Source: Pedobacter sp. MC2016-14
GTDB taxonomy: Bacteria > Bacteroidota > Bacteroidia > Sphingobacteriales > Sphingobacteriaceae
Reading direction: 5' to 3'
Length of the DNA stretch: 64,000 bases
NCBI RefSeq assembly: GCF_020991475.1
Contig: NZ_JAJMPA010000002.1
Coordinates: 186,001-250,000, forward strand
The notes below the pieces were generated by a model. The model was given only the letters and a program-made list of their open reading frames with translations. It had not been told where the DNA came from and did no database searches. Below are positions 54,479 to 61,712 of the stretch, in pieces (within the stretch, counting starts at the first letter, position 1; each line of letters starts with the position of its first letter). The translations under genes and the position numbers were made by a program.

Positions 54479-55566
54479 TATTTAATGCTTTCGTATAAAA
54501 ATACTTGTTTAGAAGCCAAAATGCGGTCCCCGGCTTTTAATCCCTTGCTGATGTACGCTTTTTCACCGTTTTTACGACTGATTTCTATTTCCTGAATGCG
54601 CACTTTCTTTACAGGATCTAATACCACTACATAATTCCTGTTTTCATCAAAAATGATCCCCCTAGAATTTACGTAGGGCAAATCTGTGCCAGAACTAGCA
54701 GATACATTTACCATAGCCATCATTCCGGGTTTTAGCAAATGATCTGCATTGGCAATACGTACTCTTGCTTTCATAACCTTGCTGTCATCATCCAGTATAT
54801 TGTAAATCTGATCTATTTTGCCCTTAAATGTTCTGTCAGGATAAGAGAGGATAGCGATGTTTACCGCATCGCCCTCCTTGATATTGGAAATGTCAGACTC
54901 GTAGATGTTGATTATGGCTGAAACGGAAGAAAGGTCTGCAATGGTAAAAAGGCTGTTATCATGATCAGGACGAAGCTGCATTCCTGTATTTATGCGCTTT
55001 TCTATAACAATGCCTGTTAAGGGTGATGTAATGGTATATACGCCATTTTTATTGCCCCCATTTAATTTTAAGGTGGCTTTGGCACGTTTATCTTCTGCTT
55101 GTTTAATCCTAAATTCGTTCTGCGCTTCTTTTAATTCCCTTGCAGAGGCAAGCCCGCTATTGAACAAATCTTGTGCTTGCTTTACATTTCTTTCTGCGGT
55201 ATTTAACTCCGCGGCAGCACTAATTGCATCTTTGTCATATACGGCCATTTCAGCGCTGTTTACCACAGCAAGAACCTGTCCTTTGGTTATTTTATCACCT
55301 AATTTAACCGGGACACTAAATACGGTGCCACCTACCATCGGGAAGATTTCTGATTTTCGTTCCTCATCAGCGGCTATTTTTGCCGAAAAATTCAGCTCAT
55401 TCTTTCCCTTGCCTTGTTGTACAGTGTCAACCAACAATTTGCTAATCAAGGAATCTGTGACCTCAAATTTTGTTTCTTTTGCGGTTTCTTTAGGATTACT
55501 GCAGCTCTGGCTGATCAGGGTTAACGCCCCCAAAAATAGTTTGCTGATGTTGTTCTTCAATTGCAT
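54478..55566 (-). CDS. RND periplasmic adaptor lipoprotein (CusB/CzcB-like)
   Basis: About 362 residues from the ATG at 55566; an upstream start at 55620 would overlap tolC and add 18 residues with no lipobox-compatible signal. Lipobox 'TLISQSC'. Membrane-fusion features are a biotinyl-lipoyl half ('GGTVFSVPVKLGDKITKGQV'), a coiled-coil hairpin (about 125-175, 'AAAELNTAERNVKQAQDLF'), the second lipoyl half ('ITSPLTGIVIEKRINTGMQL'), and beta-barrel ('INIYESDISNIKEGDAVNI'). It lies 4 bases after the TolC stop and couples to the pump gene. Confidence 0.9.
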   Translation of the reverse strand: MQLKNNISKLFLGALTLISQSCSNPKETAKETKFEVTDSLISKLLVDTVQQGKGKNELNFSAKIAADEERKSEIFPMVGGTVFSVPVKLGDKITKGQVLAVVNSAEMAVYDKDAISAAAELNTAERNVKQAQDLFNSGLASARELKEAQNEFRIKQAEDKRAKATLKLNGGNKNGVYTITSPLTGIVIEKRINTGMQLRPDHDNSLFTIADLSSVSAIINIYESDISNIKEGDAVNIAILSYPDRTFKGKIDQIYNILDDDSKVMKARVRIANADHLLKPGMMAMVNVSASSGTDLPYVNSRGIIFDENRNYVVVLDPVKKVRIQEIEISRKNGEKAYISKGLKAGDRILASKQVFLYESIK

Positions 55567-55570
55567 GTCT

Positions 55571-56839
55571 TTATTTAAAAATGGCACTGCCAGTAACGTA
55601 ATTAATTTCTTCTTTTGCATTCATCCTTTCGTATTTCAGGTTATTGAGCTGCAGCGTATGGGTTTTATAAGAGTCGTAGAAATCCAGAAATTCAATCAAA
55701 CTGATGTTTCTGTTGCTAAAGTTTTTGCTCACTTCTGTCAGCATTTTGCTAAAGTCAGCATCAAAATTCAGGTCTATGCTTTGGTATAACTCTTCAGTTC
55801 TTAAAGCAGATCGATAACTGTTGTAGACTTCATTTTCCAACGCAGCTTCTTTTTGTTGCAGGTTATTGTTTCCGGCAGCTACTGCAATGCGGGCTTTTTT
55901 GATCTCTCCCTGATTTCTGTTGAACAACGGTATCGGAACTGATATGCCAAGGCCAGTGTACTTTTCAGGGTAATTGCCTTTTAAATCATAACTTAGCGAG
56001 AGTGCTACATCTGGCACTGCCAGGGCCCTTTGCAGCTTAAGTTGTTGCGTTGCAAAACCGAGTTCTGCCTTTGCCAGTTGCAAATCGGCACGGTTGGCTT
56101 TGGCCGCTTCCAGCAATTTAAAGTAAGACTGTTGCTTTAAATTAAACCCGCTTGTATCTGTAGTTTCAATTTTCAGCAAAAGCTTATTGCCTGGTTTTAC
56201 GTTGGTCATTAATTTTAAAGTGGTTTCCAGGTCTTCAGCCTCATTACAAATGGTATTGTATTCAGCTTTAAGGTCATAAACCAATGATTTGATCCGGATA
56301 ATGTCTTTTGTTGCCAGGTTACCTAGTTTCAATTGCTTTTCTGAAGCGTTTAGCAGTTGCGCTAACGCAGCAATCTGATTTTTATATACCGATGCAGACA
56401 ATTGGGTATAATAACATTTGTAGAAATTGCTGCGGAGCTCATAACGCAGTGTTCTCATCACGTCAAAATAACCGTATTCAGCTACTTTAATTCCTGCATT
56501 GGCCAGTTGGATATTTTTGTTGCGTTTGCCGGCAAGCTTAATGACTTGTGATACCTGCGCATTAAACTGGCCCGTAGCCATAGAGGTTTCGAGGAATTTT
56601 CCAGTTTCATGATTGTAAAAAAGGTTCTCGTAACTCAGCTCAGGATTGTCAAATAGTTTCGCTGTAATCTTTTCTGCCTTTGCTTGTTCCGTTTGGTATT
56701 GTTGGGCTATGAGCTGGTAATTTCCTTCAAGAAACAACTGTTCAGCCTTGCGCAGGTTTAATCTCAGGGTATCTTGCGAATGTCCACTGCTACATAATGC
56801 AGTACTAAATAGTGTAATTAAGATCAGTTGAAGTTTCAT
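55571..56839 (-). CDS. TolC-family outer-membrane efflux protein
   Basis: About 422 residues from ATG 56839 (a TTG at 56857 is a less likely start). Signal peptide ends near 'TALCSSGHSQ'. Two repeated outer-membrane-factor halves are seen, with long helices such as 'EQAKAEKITAKLFDNPEL' and 'KKARIAVAAGNNNLQQKEAA'; the motif 'GLGISVPIPLFNRNQGEIKK' is typical of the CzcC/CusC group. It is the first structural gene after the kinase, 58 bases downstream of it. Confidence 0.9.
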   Translation of the reverse strand: MKLQLILITLFSTALCSSGHSQDTLRLNLRKAEQLFLEGNYQLIAQQYQTEQAKAEKITAKLFDNPELSYENLFYNHETGKFLETSMATGQFNAQVSQVIKLAGKRNKNIQLANAGIKVAEYGYFDVMRTLRYELRSNFYKCYYTQLSASVYKNQIAALAQLLNASEKQLKLGNLATKDIIRIKSLVYDLKAEYNTICNEAEDLETTLKLMTNVKPGNKLLLKIETTDTSGFNLKQQSYFKLLEAAKANRADLQLAKAELGFATQQLKLQRALAVPDVALSLSYDLKGNYPEKYTGLGISVPIPLFNRNQGEIKKARIAVAAGNNNLQQKEAALENEVYNSYRSALRTEELYQSIDLNFDADFSKMLTEVSKNFSNRNISLIEFLDFYDSYKTHTLQLNNLKYERMNAKEEINYVTGSAIFK

Positions 56840-56897
56840 CTCCAGCAAACCTATCAAGACGCAATTAAACTGAAATTAAAGGTGAATTAAAAGGAAA

Positions 56898-58259
56898 TTA
56901 AAGTTTGCTGAATTGAATAGTAAAGGTAGTTCCTATGCCTTTTTCTGACTTTACACTGATGGTTCCATGGTATAAAGAGATGATTTTATGCGCCATGTAC
57001 AGCCCCATTCCCGTTCCGGCATGTGCTTCTTTGGATGCGGAAGTATAAAATGGTCTGAAAATGTGTTGCAGTTGTTCCGCCGTCATACCAATTCCCCGAT
57101 CGGTAATGTCAATATGGATACCAGCAGTTGTTACCTCTAATGTGCAACTCACAGCTTCCTGGTCTGAGAACTTCAAGGCATTAGAAATGATATTGTCTAA
57201 GGCTATTTGCAGCAACGTAGGATTACATTGAATGGTGAGGCTTTCTTCCTGCATAGGCAGGTCTTTCAGGTTTACAATGAACTTATTTTTTCCGGCTTTT
57301 AAGTTCCATTCCTGTTGAAGCTTCCAAATGAGTTCGTCAATGCGGAGGGCCTCTGTACGGTTTTCTCCATACTCAAGGTCTGCTTGCGCCAATACCAGCA
57401 GGCTACTGATGATGTTTTCCAGTTTGTCGGCATCTTCTAATACGCCCTGCAATGATTTCTGGTAATCTTCTTTACTTCTTTCCTGCGCCAAAGCGATTTC
57501 TGCGCCAATAATTAACCGGGTAACTGGTGTTCTGAGCTCATGAGAAGCATTGGCAACAAAAGTTTTTTGCAAAATAAATGCATGTTCTAAATGTGCAATC
57601 AGGTCATTGAAATTCTGCGCCAGCAGGTAAATTTCATCTTTATGGTTGCCTTCATCAACTCTAAAATCAAGGTTGTTGGATTTGATGCCTTTAACCTGGT
57701 CTATAAATACATTAAGCGGACTTAAAATCCTTTCGGCAATCCATCTTCCCGAAAGCAGAAGGCCAATAAAAATAATTAAGAAAACCACCATCATGATTTT
57801 CCATAATTTCTCAAGCCTGGTAATGGTGCCGTGGTCTATGGCAGAAGCCAGGATCACAAAGTTCCCTTGGTTATCTGAGTAGTAAATGCCTACAACTTGC
57901 CGGTTGCCTTCGGTATATTCAATTTTTTTTTGTTTCCTAACTTCGTTTACAGTTTGTGCGGTCCAGAATTGCTGATCGTCTCCAATAAAGGTAGCCGCAT
58001 TTTTATCATTGTAAATCCGTGTAACTTCACCATTCAATTTTACAAGGTACTGTTGCCTTACACCGTCAAGCGCTTCAGCAGAGATTTCATCTGCCTCGAG
58101 GTATAACTTCGCTGTAACCATGGTGCGGTCAGTAAGTCGTTCAAAAAACTCACTTTGCATAAATTTAACAAAGGTAAAATAGACCATTGTTAATACACCA
58201 ATGAGCACCAGCGTACTAATTAAGGTAAAATAAAGCGCCAGGCGGTCTTTTATTTTCAT
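56898..58259 (-). CDS. Sensor histidine kinase
   Basis: A 453-residue membrane kinase. Two membrane helices (about 12-34 and 152-175) flank a periplasmic sensor; HAMP follows (about 175-230), then HisKA with the phosphorylated His in 'VANASHELRTPVTRLIIGAE', and HATPase_c with N box 'LDNIISNALKFSD', G1 'DITDRGIGM' and G2 'GTGMGLYMAHK'. Its start overlaps the response-regulator stop by ATGA. The layout matches CusS/CzcS-type metal sensors, and the downstream pump genes agree. Confidence 0.93.
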   Translation of the reverse strand: MKIKDRLALYFTLISTLVLIGVLTMVYFTFVKFMQSEFFERLTDRTMVTAKLYLEADEISAEALDGVRQQYLVKLNGEVTRIYNDKNAATFIGDDQQFWTAQTVNEVRKQKKIEYTEGNRQVVGIYYSDNQGNFVILASAIDHGTITRLEKLWKIMMVVFLIIFIGLLLSGRWIAERILSPLNVFIDQVKGIKSNNLDFRVDEGNHKDEIYLLAQNFNDLIAHLEHAFILQKTFVANASHELRTPVTRLIIGAEIALAQERSKEDYQKSLQGVLEDADKLENIISSLLVLAQADLEYGENRTEALRIDELIWKLQQEWNLKAGKNKFIVNLKDLPMQEESLTIQCNPTLLQIALDNIISNALKFSDQEAVSCTLEVTTAGIHIDITDRGIGMTAEQLQHIFRPFYTSASKEAHAGTGMGLYMAHKIISLYHGTISVKSEKGIGTTFTIQFSKL

Positions 58260-58936
58260 GCCTCTTTAAGGATGTAGCCCATGCCAATTTTGGTGTGAAT
58301 TAAACGCTGATCGAAGTCTTTATCTATCTTTTTCCTTAAAAAATTGATATACACATCAATAACATTTGTTCCGGTATCAAAGCTGATGTCCCAGGCATGT
58401 TCTGCTATAAATTGCCGGGATAAAAGGCGGTTTGGGTTTCTGACAAAAAGTTCGAGTAAGGTGTATTCCTTTGCAGTAAGTTCGATGTCATTTCCTGCGC
58501 GCTGCACAGTTTTACTATAGGTATCTATGGTAATGTCGGCGAAGCTAAGGATGTTATTTTGTGTAACTTTTTTTCCACTCCTTCTTAGTAAAGCTTCAAT
58601 CCTGGCCAGCAGTTCTTTAAAGTGAAATGGTTTTTGCAGGTAATCATCTGCACCAGAATTTAAACCAGTAACTTTATCTTCTACTGAACCTAAAGCGGTG
58701 AGCATTAAAATGGGGATTTCTTTATGGGTACTGCGGAGCTCCCTGCAGAGGGCTATTCCATTCATCCCGGGCATCATAATGTCCAGAATCACCAGGTCAT
58801 ACGGATCTTCCTGAAACCTGAACAAGGCTTCTTTACCATCAAGAAAGCCGTTAACCAGGTATCCATATTCTTCTAAACCGGTTTTGATTAGTCCGGCTAT
58901 TTTAACATCATCTTCTGCTAATCCAATCTTGAACAT
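58256..58936 (-). CDS. OmpR-family response regulator
   Basis: About 226 residues from ATG 58936 (a TTG two codons earlier is unlikely). The receiver domain has acidic Glu/Asp in 'GLAEDD', phosphoacceptor Asp52 in 'LVILDIMMPGMNG', and Lys in 'YLQKPFHFKELLARI'. The C-terminal winged helix includes 'ELTAKEYTLLELFVRNPNRL' and 'TNVIDVYINFLRKKID'. It is the first gene of the metal-efflux array and overlaps the kinase start. A TATATTTG lies only 3 bases before its ATG. Confidence 0.94.
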   Translation of the reverse strand: MFKIGLAEDDVKIAGLIKTGLEEYGYLVNGFLDGKEALFRFQEDPYDLVILDIMMPGMNGIALCRELRSTHKEIPILMLTALGSVEDKVTGLNSGADDYLQKPFHFKELLARIEALLRRSGKKVTQNNILSFADITIDTYSKTVQRAGNDIELTAKEYTLLELFVRNPNRLLSRQFIAEHAWDISFDTGTNVIDVYINFLRKKIDKDFDQRLIHTKIGMGYILKEA

Positions 58937-58939
58937 GAG

Positions 58940-58947
58940 CAAATATA
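58940..58947 (-). promoter_or_regulatory. Possible -7 element at the response-regulator start
   Basis: TATATTTG on the minus strand is an exact TAnnTTTG 3 bases before the ATG at 58936. If used, transcription would begin at or within the start codon. The region is AT-rich and no -33 element is seen, so it may be chance. Confidence 0.35.
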
Positions 58948-58989
58948 GTAGTATTTTGATCTTAGCAGTTCTTTAATCAATTAAAAGTG

Positions 58990-58997
58990 TACCTTTG
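58990..58997 (+). promoter_or_regulatory. -7 element of the J-domain/KTSC gene
   Basis: TACCTTTG is an exact TAnnTTTG, 43 bases before the ATG at 59041. Its place also argues against the longer reading frame that would start at 58987. Confidence 0.55.
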
Positions 58998-59040
58998 CAA
59001 ATTGTTGGGTAATTGCCAACATGCTGCTATTAAATATATT

Positions 59041-59484
59041 ATGAAGAAGATTGCTGACTACAGGAAGTTATTGGGTGTACAAAAGGATGCCGAATTAAAA
59101 GATTTAAAAACCATATACAGGAATTTCATGAAGGAATTCCACCCTGATAAATTCCAGGAAGAGGAAGCAAGATTAGCTGCTGAAGCAAAAAGTAAGGAGA
59201 TTATCGAAGCCTATCATTTTTTGGTGAGCATTGCGCCAGAAACTTTGGCGCTATCTCTTGAGGAATACACCAATACAACAGCAACTTGTGGTATTGCAGA
59301 TTTTACCTGGGAGCGTCAAATTCTAAAGGTTCATTTTTTAGACGGTAGCGGCTATGAGTATTTTGAAGTTCCAAGAGCGGTATATGTGAAATTAGTTAAT
59401 GCAGATTCTCCGGGTAGGTTTGCCCGCAGACATATTTTTAATGTGTTTCCATACCGCAACATTGTAAAGTTAGAAACAGCTTAA
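59041..59484 (+). CDS. J-domain protein fused to a KTSC domain
   Basis: A 147-residue cytosolic protein from ATG 59041. A truncated DnaJ N-terminal domain (1-65) has 'DYRKLLGVQKDAELKDLKTI' and the HPD motif in 'FHPDKFQEEEARL'. A KTSC domain follows (about 85-147), with 'SGYEYFEVPRAVYVKLVNAD' and 'SPGRFARRHIF'. J-domains stimulate Hsp70; KTSC is named for lysyl-tRNA synthetase C-terminal-associated segments and has no firm role. The combination is unusual to me but may be common in this group. The conserved RNA copy B follows 16 bases after the stop. Confidence 0.8.
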   Translation: MKKIADYRKLLGVQKDAELKDLKTIYRNFMKEFHPDKFQEEEARLAAEAKSKEIIEAYHFLVSIAPETLALSLEEYTNTTATCGIADFTWERQILKVHFLDGSGYEYFEVPRAVYVKLVNADSPGRFARRHIFNVFPYRNIVKLETA

Positions 59485-59500
59485 AAAAAATAATAAAGCT

Positions 59501-59592
59501 TATACAATAAAGTTCTGCTTTTTGCGTCTTTATATGGAGAGCGTTAATTTAGATGACGGGGATATTGCGAAAGTGGTATCCCCGTTTTTTTT
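59501..59592 (+). ncRNA. Conserved structured RNA element, copy B, with terminator
   Basis: Copy B of the element also at 40560-40652. It shares TATACAATAAAG (59501-59512) and the 33-nt core (59524-59556) at the same spacing. The first stem pairs ATAAAG with CTTTAT. The second hairpin (59557-59584) has a 12-bp stem with a GAAA loop and runs into eight T. Its stem sequence differs from copy A while remaining paired, with G-U substitutions. Equal lengths of all parts argue for a conserved RNA rather than two chance terminators. Confidence 0.7.
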
Positions 59593-59728
59593 ATAGGTTT
59601 AAAAAATCAATTCTACTCAGAATGTTAGCATACAAGGCTTGTGAAGCTGGGAAAAGCGGAGTTTACATTTTGTAAATGAGCATTTTTAACAGCAAGCATA
59701 ACGTAGTATGCTGATATTATCAGCAGAA

Positions 59729-60193
59729 TTATAGCGGATATGCTGTATCGCTTTTAGTCTCTGAAAGAACAAAGAAACTTTGCACCGTACTGATGTTAGG
59801 CAAGGTTGCCAGTCTGTTTCTTAGAAATAAATGGTAAGTATCCATATCGCTAGTGGCAATGCGTAAAATAAAATCGAAGGCACCAGTCATCTGGTAGCAT
59901 TCCATCACTTCAGAAAATTTAGCTACCTCACGCTCAAATTCAATCAGCGTTTCTGCAGTATGTTCTTTCAGTAATACCTGCGAAAAGGCAATCAGGCTTT
60001 TACCAATTTTTTTTCGGTCCAGTATGGCCACTATCTTTTTAATGTACCCCTGGTTTTTTAGCTTTCTGATTCTTTCATGGATGGTTGCAATAGATTTGTT
60101 GAGTTTAAAGGCCAGCTCCTTGTTGGTTAAGGTGGCGTCGTGTTGCATCAGTTTTAAAATTTCAATGTCTGTATAATCTAACTCTGGGTGCAT
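59729..60193 (-). CDS. Lrp/AsnC-family transcriptional regulator
   Basis: About 154 residues from ATG 60193 (MHPELDYTD), which gives the usual Lrp length; the frame extends 42 codons further to 60319, but that stretch is unlike the family. N-terminal helix-turn-helix ('LTNKELAFKLNKSIATIHER') and C-terminal RAM domain ('KFSEVMECYQMTGAFDFILR'). It is divergent from the TlpA-like gene and 252 bases from it, with no obvious operator. An amino-acid-responsive role is likely by family. Confidence 0.92.
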   Translation of the reverse strand: MHPELDYTDIEILKLMQHDATLTNKELAFKLNKSIATIHERIRKLKNQGYIKKIVAILDRKKIGKSLIAFSQVLLKEHTAETLIEFEREVAKFSEVMECYQMTGAFDFILRIATSDMDTYHLFLRNRLATLPNISTVQSFFVLSETKSDTAYPL

Positions 60194-60445
60194 ATCGTAC
60201 TTGTTACAAATGTGAAAAAATATGGTTAGGCTGTTTTTAAATGATTTAAGCCGGAAAAATGTGAAGCTTTGTTTGCAAAAATCTATAAAATTTCTGGAAA
60301 TAAGGATAAGTGTTGACATTAAGATTTATAATTGCCAATTTTATCAAAAATATACAGTTTTTCCCCTTTCAATTTGCTGTTAAAAGTAAAAACGACTGGG
60401 TTAAATGTAGAAAAAGAACAATATCACCATAATTAAATAAACAAA

Positions 60446-61591
60446 ATGAAGAAATTATTATTGTCTGCAATGGCTCTGGTTCCTGCCTTAGGTTTCGCCC
60501 AGAGTTCGGATTACACGTTAACAGCTAAAGTAAATGCATTAAAAGTGCCTGCAAAAGCTTATTTGAGCCGGACATTAGATGGTAAAAGAAAAATAGATTC
60601 TGCGGAAGTAGTGAATGGTGCTTTCACTTTTAAAGGTCAAATTGCTGAACCTACCCGGGCAGAGCTGATGCTTGACCATACCGGAGCAGGCCTGAAAGGC
60701 ATGGGGCGTAATGCCGATATGAAAGTAGTGTACCTTGAAAAAGGCACTATTGTACTTAAAGGTAAAGATTCTGTTCAAAAAGCCATAGTAACAGGTTCTA
60801 AGTTTAATGCGGCGTACGATAAGTATACAGCAACCTACGCTGCTATAGATGATGCGATGGAAGCTTTGAATGCAGAATATGCTGCAGCGCCTGCAGAAAA
60901 GAAAAAAGACCAGGCTTTTATGGCTGGCTTAAGAGCTAGATACAGTGAGCTTGCTGCAAAAAAAGTAGCGGCGCAAACTGCCTATATCAAGCAAAACCCG
61001 GATTCTTATTTTAGCGCAACCGCACTAACAGAAATTGCGGGTTCCAGCATGGATGTGAGCAAAATTGAGCCACTTTACAAAGGGCTTTCTGCTGGTGTAC
61101 GCGGAAACGCGGTTGGTATTGCGCTTGGAAAAGGGATAGAAAGTGCACGCGCAACTTCAATTGGCGCAATGGCTCCAGAATTTACGCAGAATGATGTAAA
61201 CGATAAGCCAGTTAAGCTTTCGGATTTTAAAGGAAAATACGTGCTGATCGATTTTTGGGCTTCATGGTGCGGCCCATGTCGTGCTGAAAACCCAAGTGTA
61301 GTAAGAGCATATAATGAATATAAAGACAAAAATTTTACCGTACTTGGCGTTTCTTTAGATCAGCCAGGTAAAAAAGATGCCTGGTTGGCGGCTATTGAAA
61401 AAGATGGTTTAACCTGGACTCAGGTTTCTGATCTCCAGTTCTGGAACAATGCTGTAGCCAAACAATATGGCGTACGTAGTATTCCACAAAACTATTTGGT
61501 AGATCCTGCTGGTAAAATTGTGGCTAAGAACCTTCGTGGTGAAGCCCTGGATAAAAAATTAGCAGAATTGTTAGGCGCAAAAAGTAAATAA
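60446..61591 (+). CDS. TlpA-like thiol:disulfide oxidoreductase with N-terminal DUF4369-like region
   Basis: A 381-residue exported protein (signal to 'ALGFAQ'). An N-terminal DUF4369-like beta domain (about 25-120) is followed by an Ala/Lys-rich helical linker and a thioredoxin domain with WCGPC (Cys275, Cys278) and cis-proline in 'GVRSIPQNYLVDP'. Colinear with the protein at 644-1786. The M16 peptidase gene follows 121 bases later, after a hairpin. Periplasmic disulfide reduction is the likely job. Confidence 0.87.
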   Translation: MKKLLLSAMALVPALGFAQSSDYTLTAKVNALKVPAKAYLSRTLDGKRKIDSAEVVNGAFTFKGQIAEPTRAELMLDHTGAGLKGMGRNADMKVVYLEKGTIVLKGKDSVQKAIVTGSKFNAAYDKYTATYAAIDDAMEALNAEYAAAPAEKKKDQAFMAGLRARYSELAAKKVAAQTAYIKQNPDSYFSATALTEIAGSSMDVSKIEPLYKGLSAGVRGNAVGIALGKGIESARATSIGAMAPEFTQNDVNDKPVKLSDFKGKYVLIDFWASWCGPCRAENPSVVRAYNEYKDKNFTVLGVSLDQPGKKDAWLAAIEKDGLTWTQVSDLQFWNNAVAKQYGVRSIPQNYLVDPAGKIVAKNLRGEALDKKLAELLGAKSK

Positions 61592-61668
61592 GCTTCGCGA
61601 TTTTTGTTAAAGAATGTTAAATAATCCGAGATAGTACCCTCGTATTTCTCAATTCAATAGTTTTGCAA

Positions 61669-61700
61669 AAGGATTCTCCATTGGGGAATCCTTTATATTT
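61669..61700 (+). terminator. Hairpin between the TlpA-like and M16 genes
   Basis: AAGGATTCTCC (61669-61679) pairs with 61683-61693 over 11 bp with a 3-nt loop and a T-G pair, followed by a short T-rich tract. The 3' tract is broken (TTTATATTTTTG), so termination may be partial and the M16 gene could still be read through. Confidence 0.6.
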
Positions 61701-61712
61701 TTGAACTAACTT

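Noticed and set aside
58987..59040. N-terminal extension of the J-domain/KTSC gene
   Set aside because: The extension overlaps a good -7 element and is unlike J-domain starts; ATG 59041 fits better.
60194..60319. Forty-two-codon extension of the Lrp gene
   Set aside because: Lrp proteins start close to the helix-turn-helix; the extension is Phe/Lys-rich and would exceed usual length.
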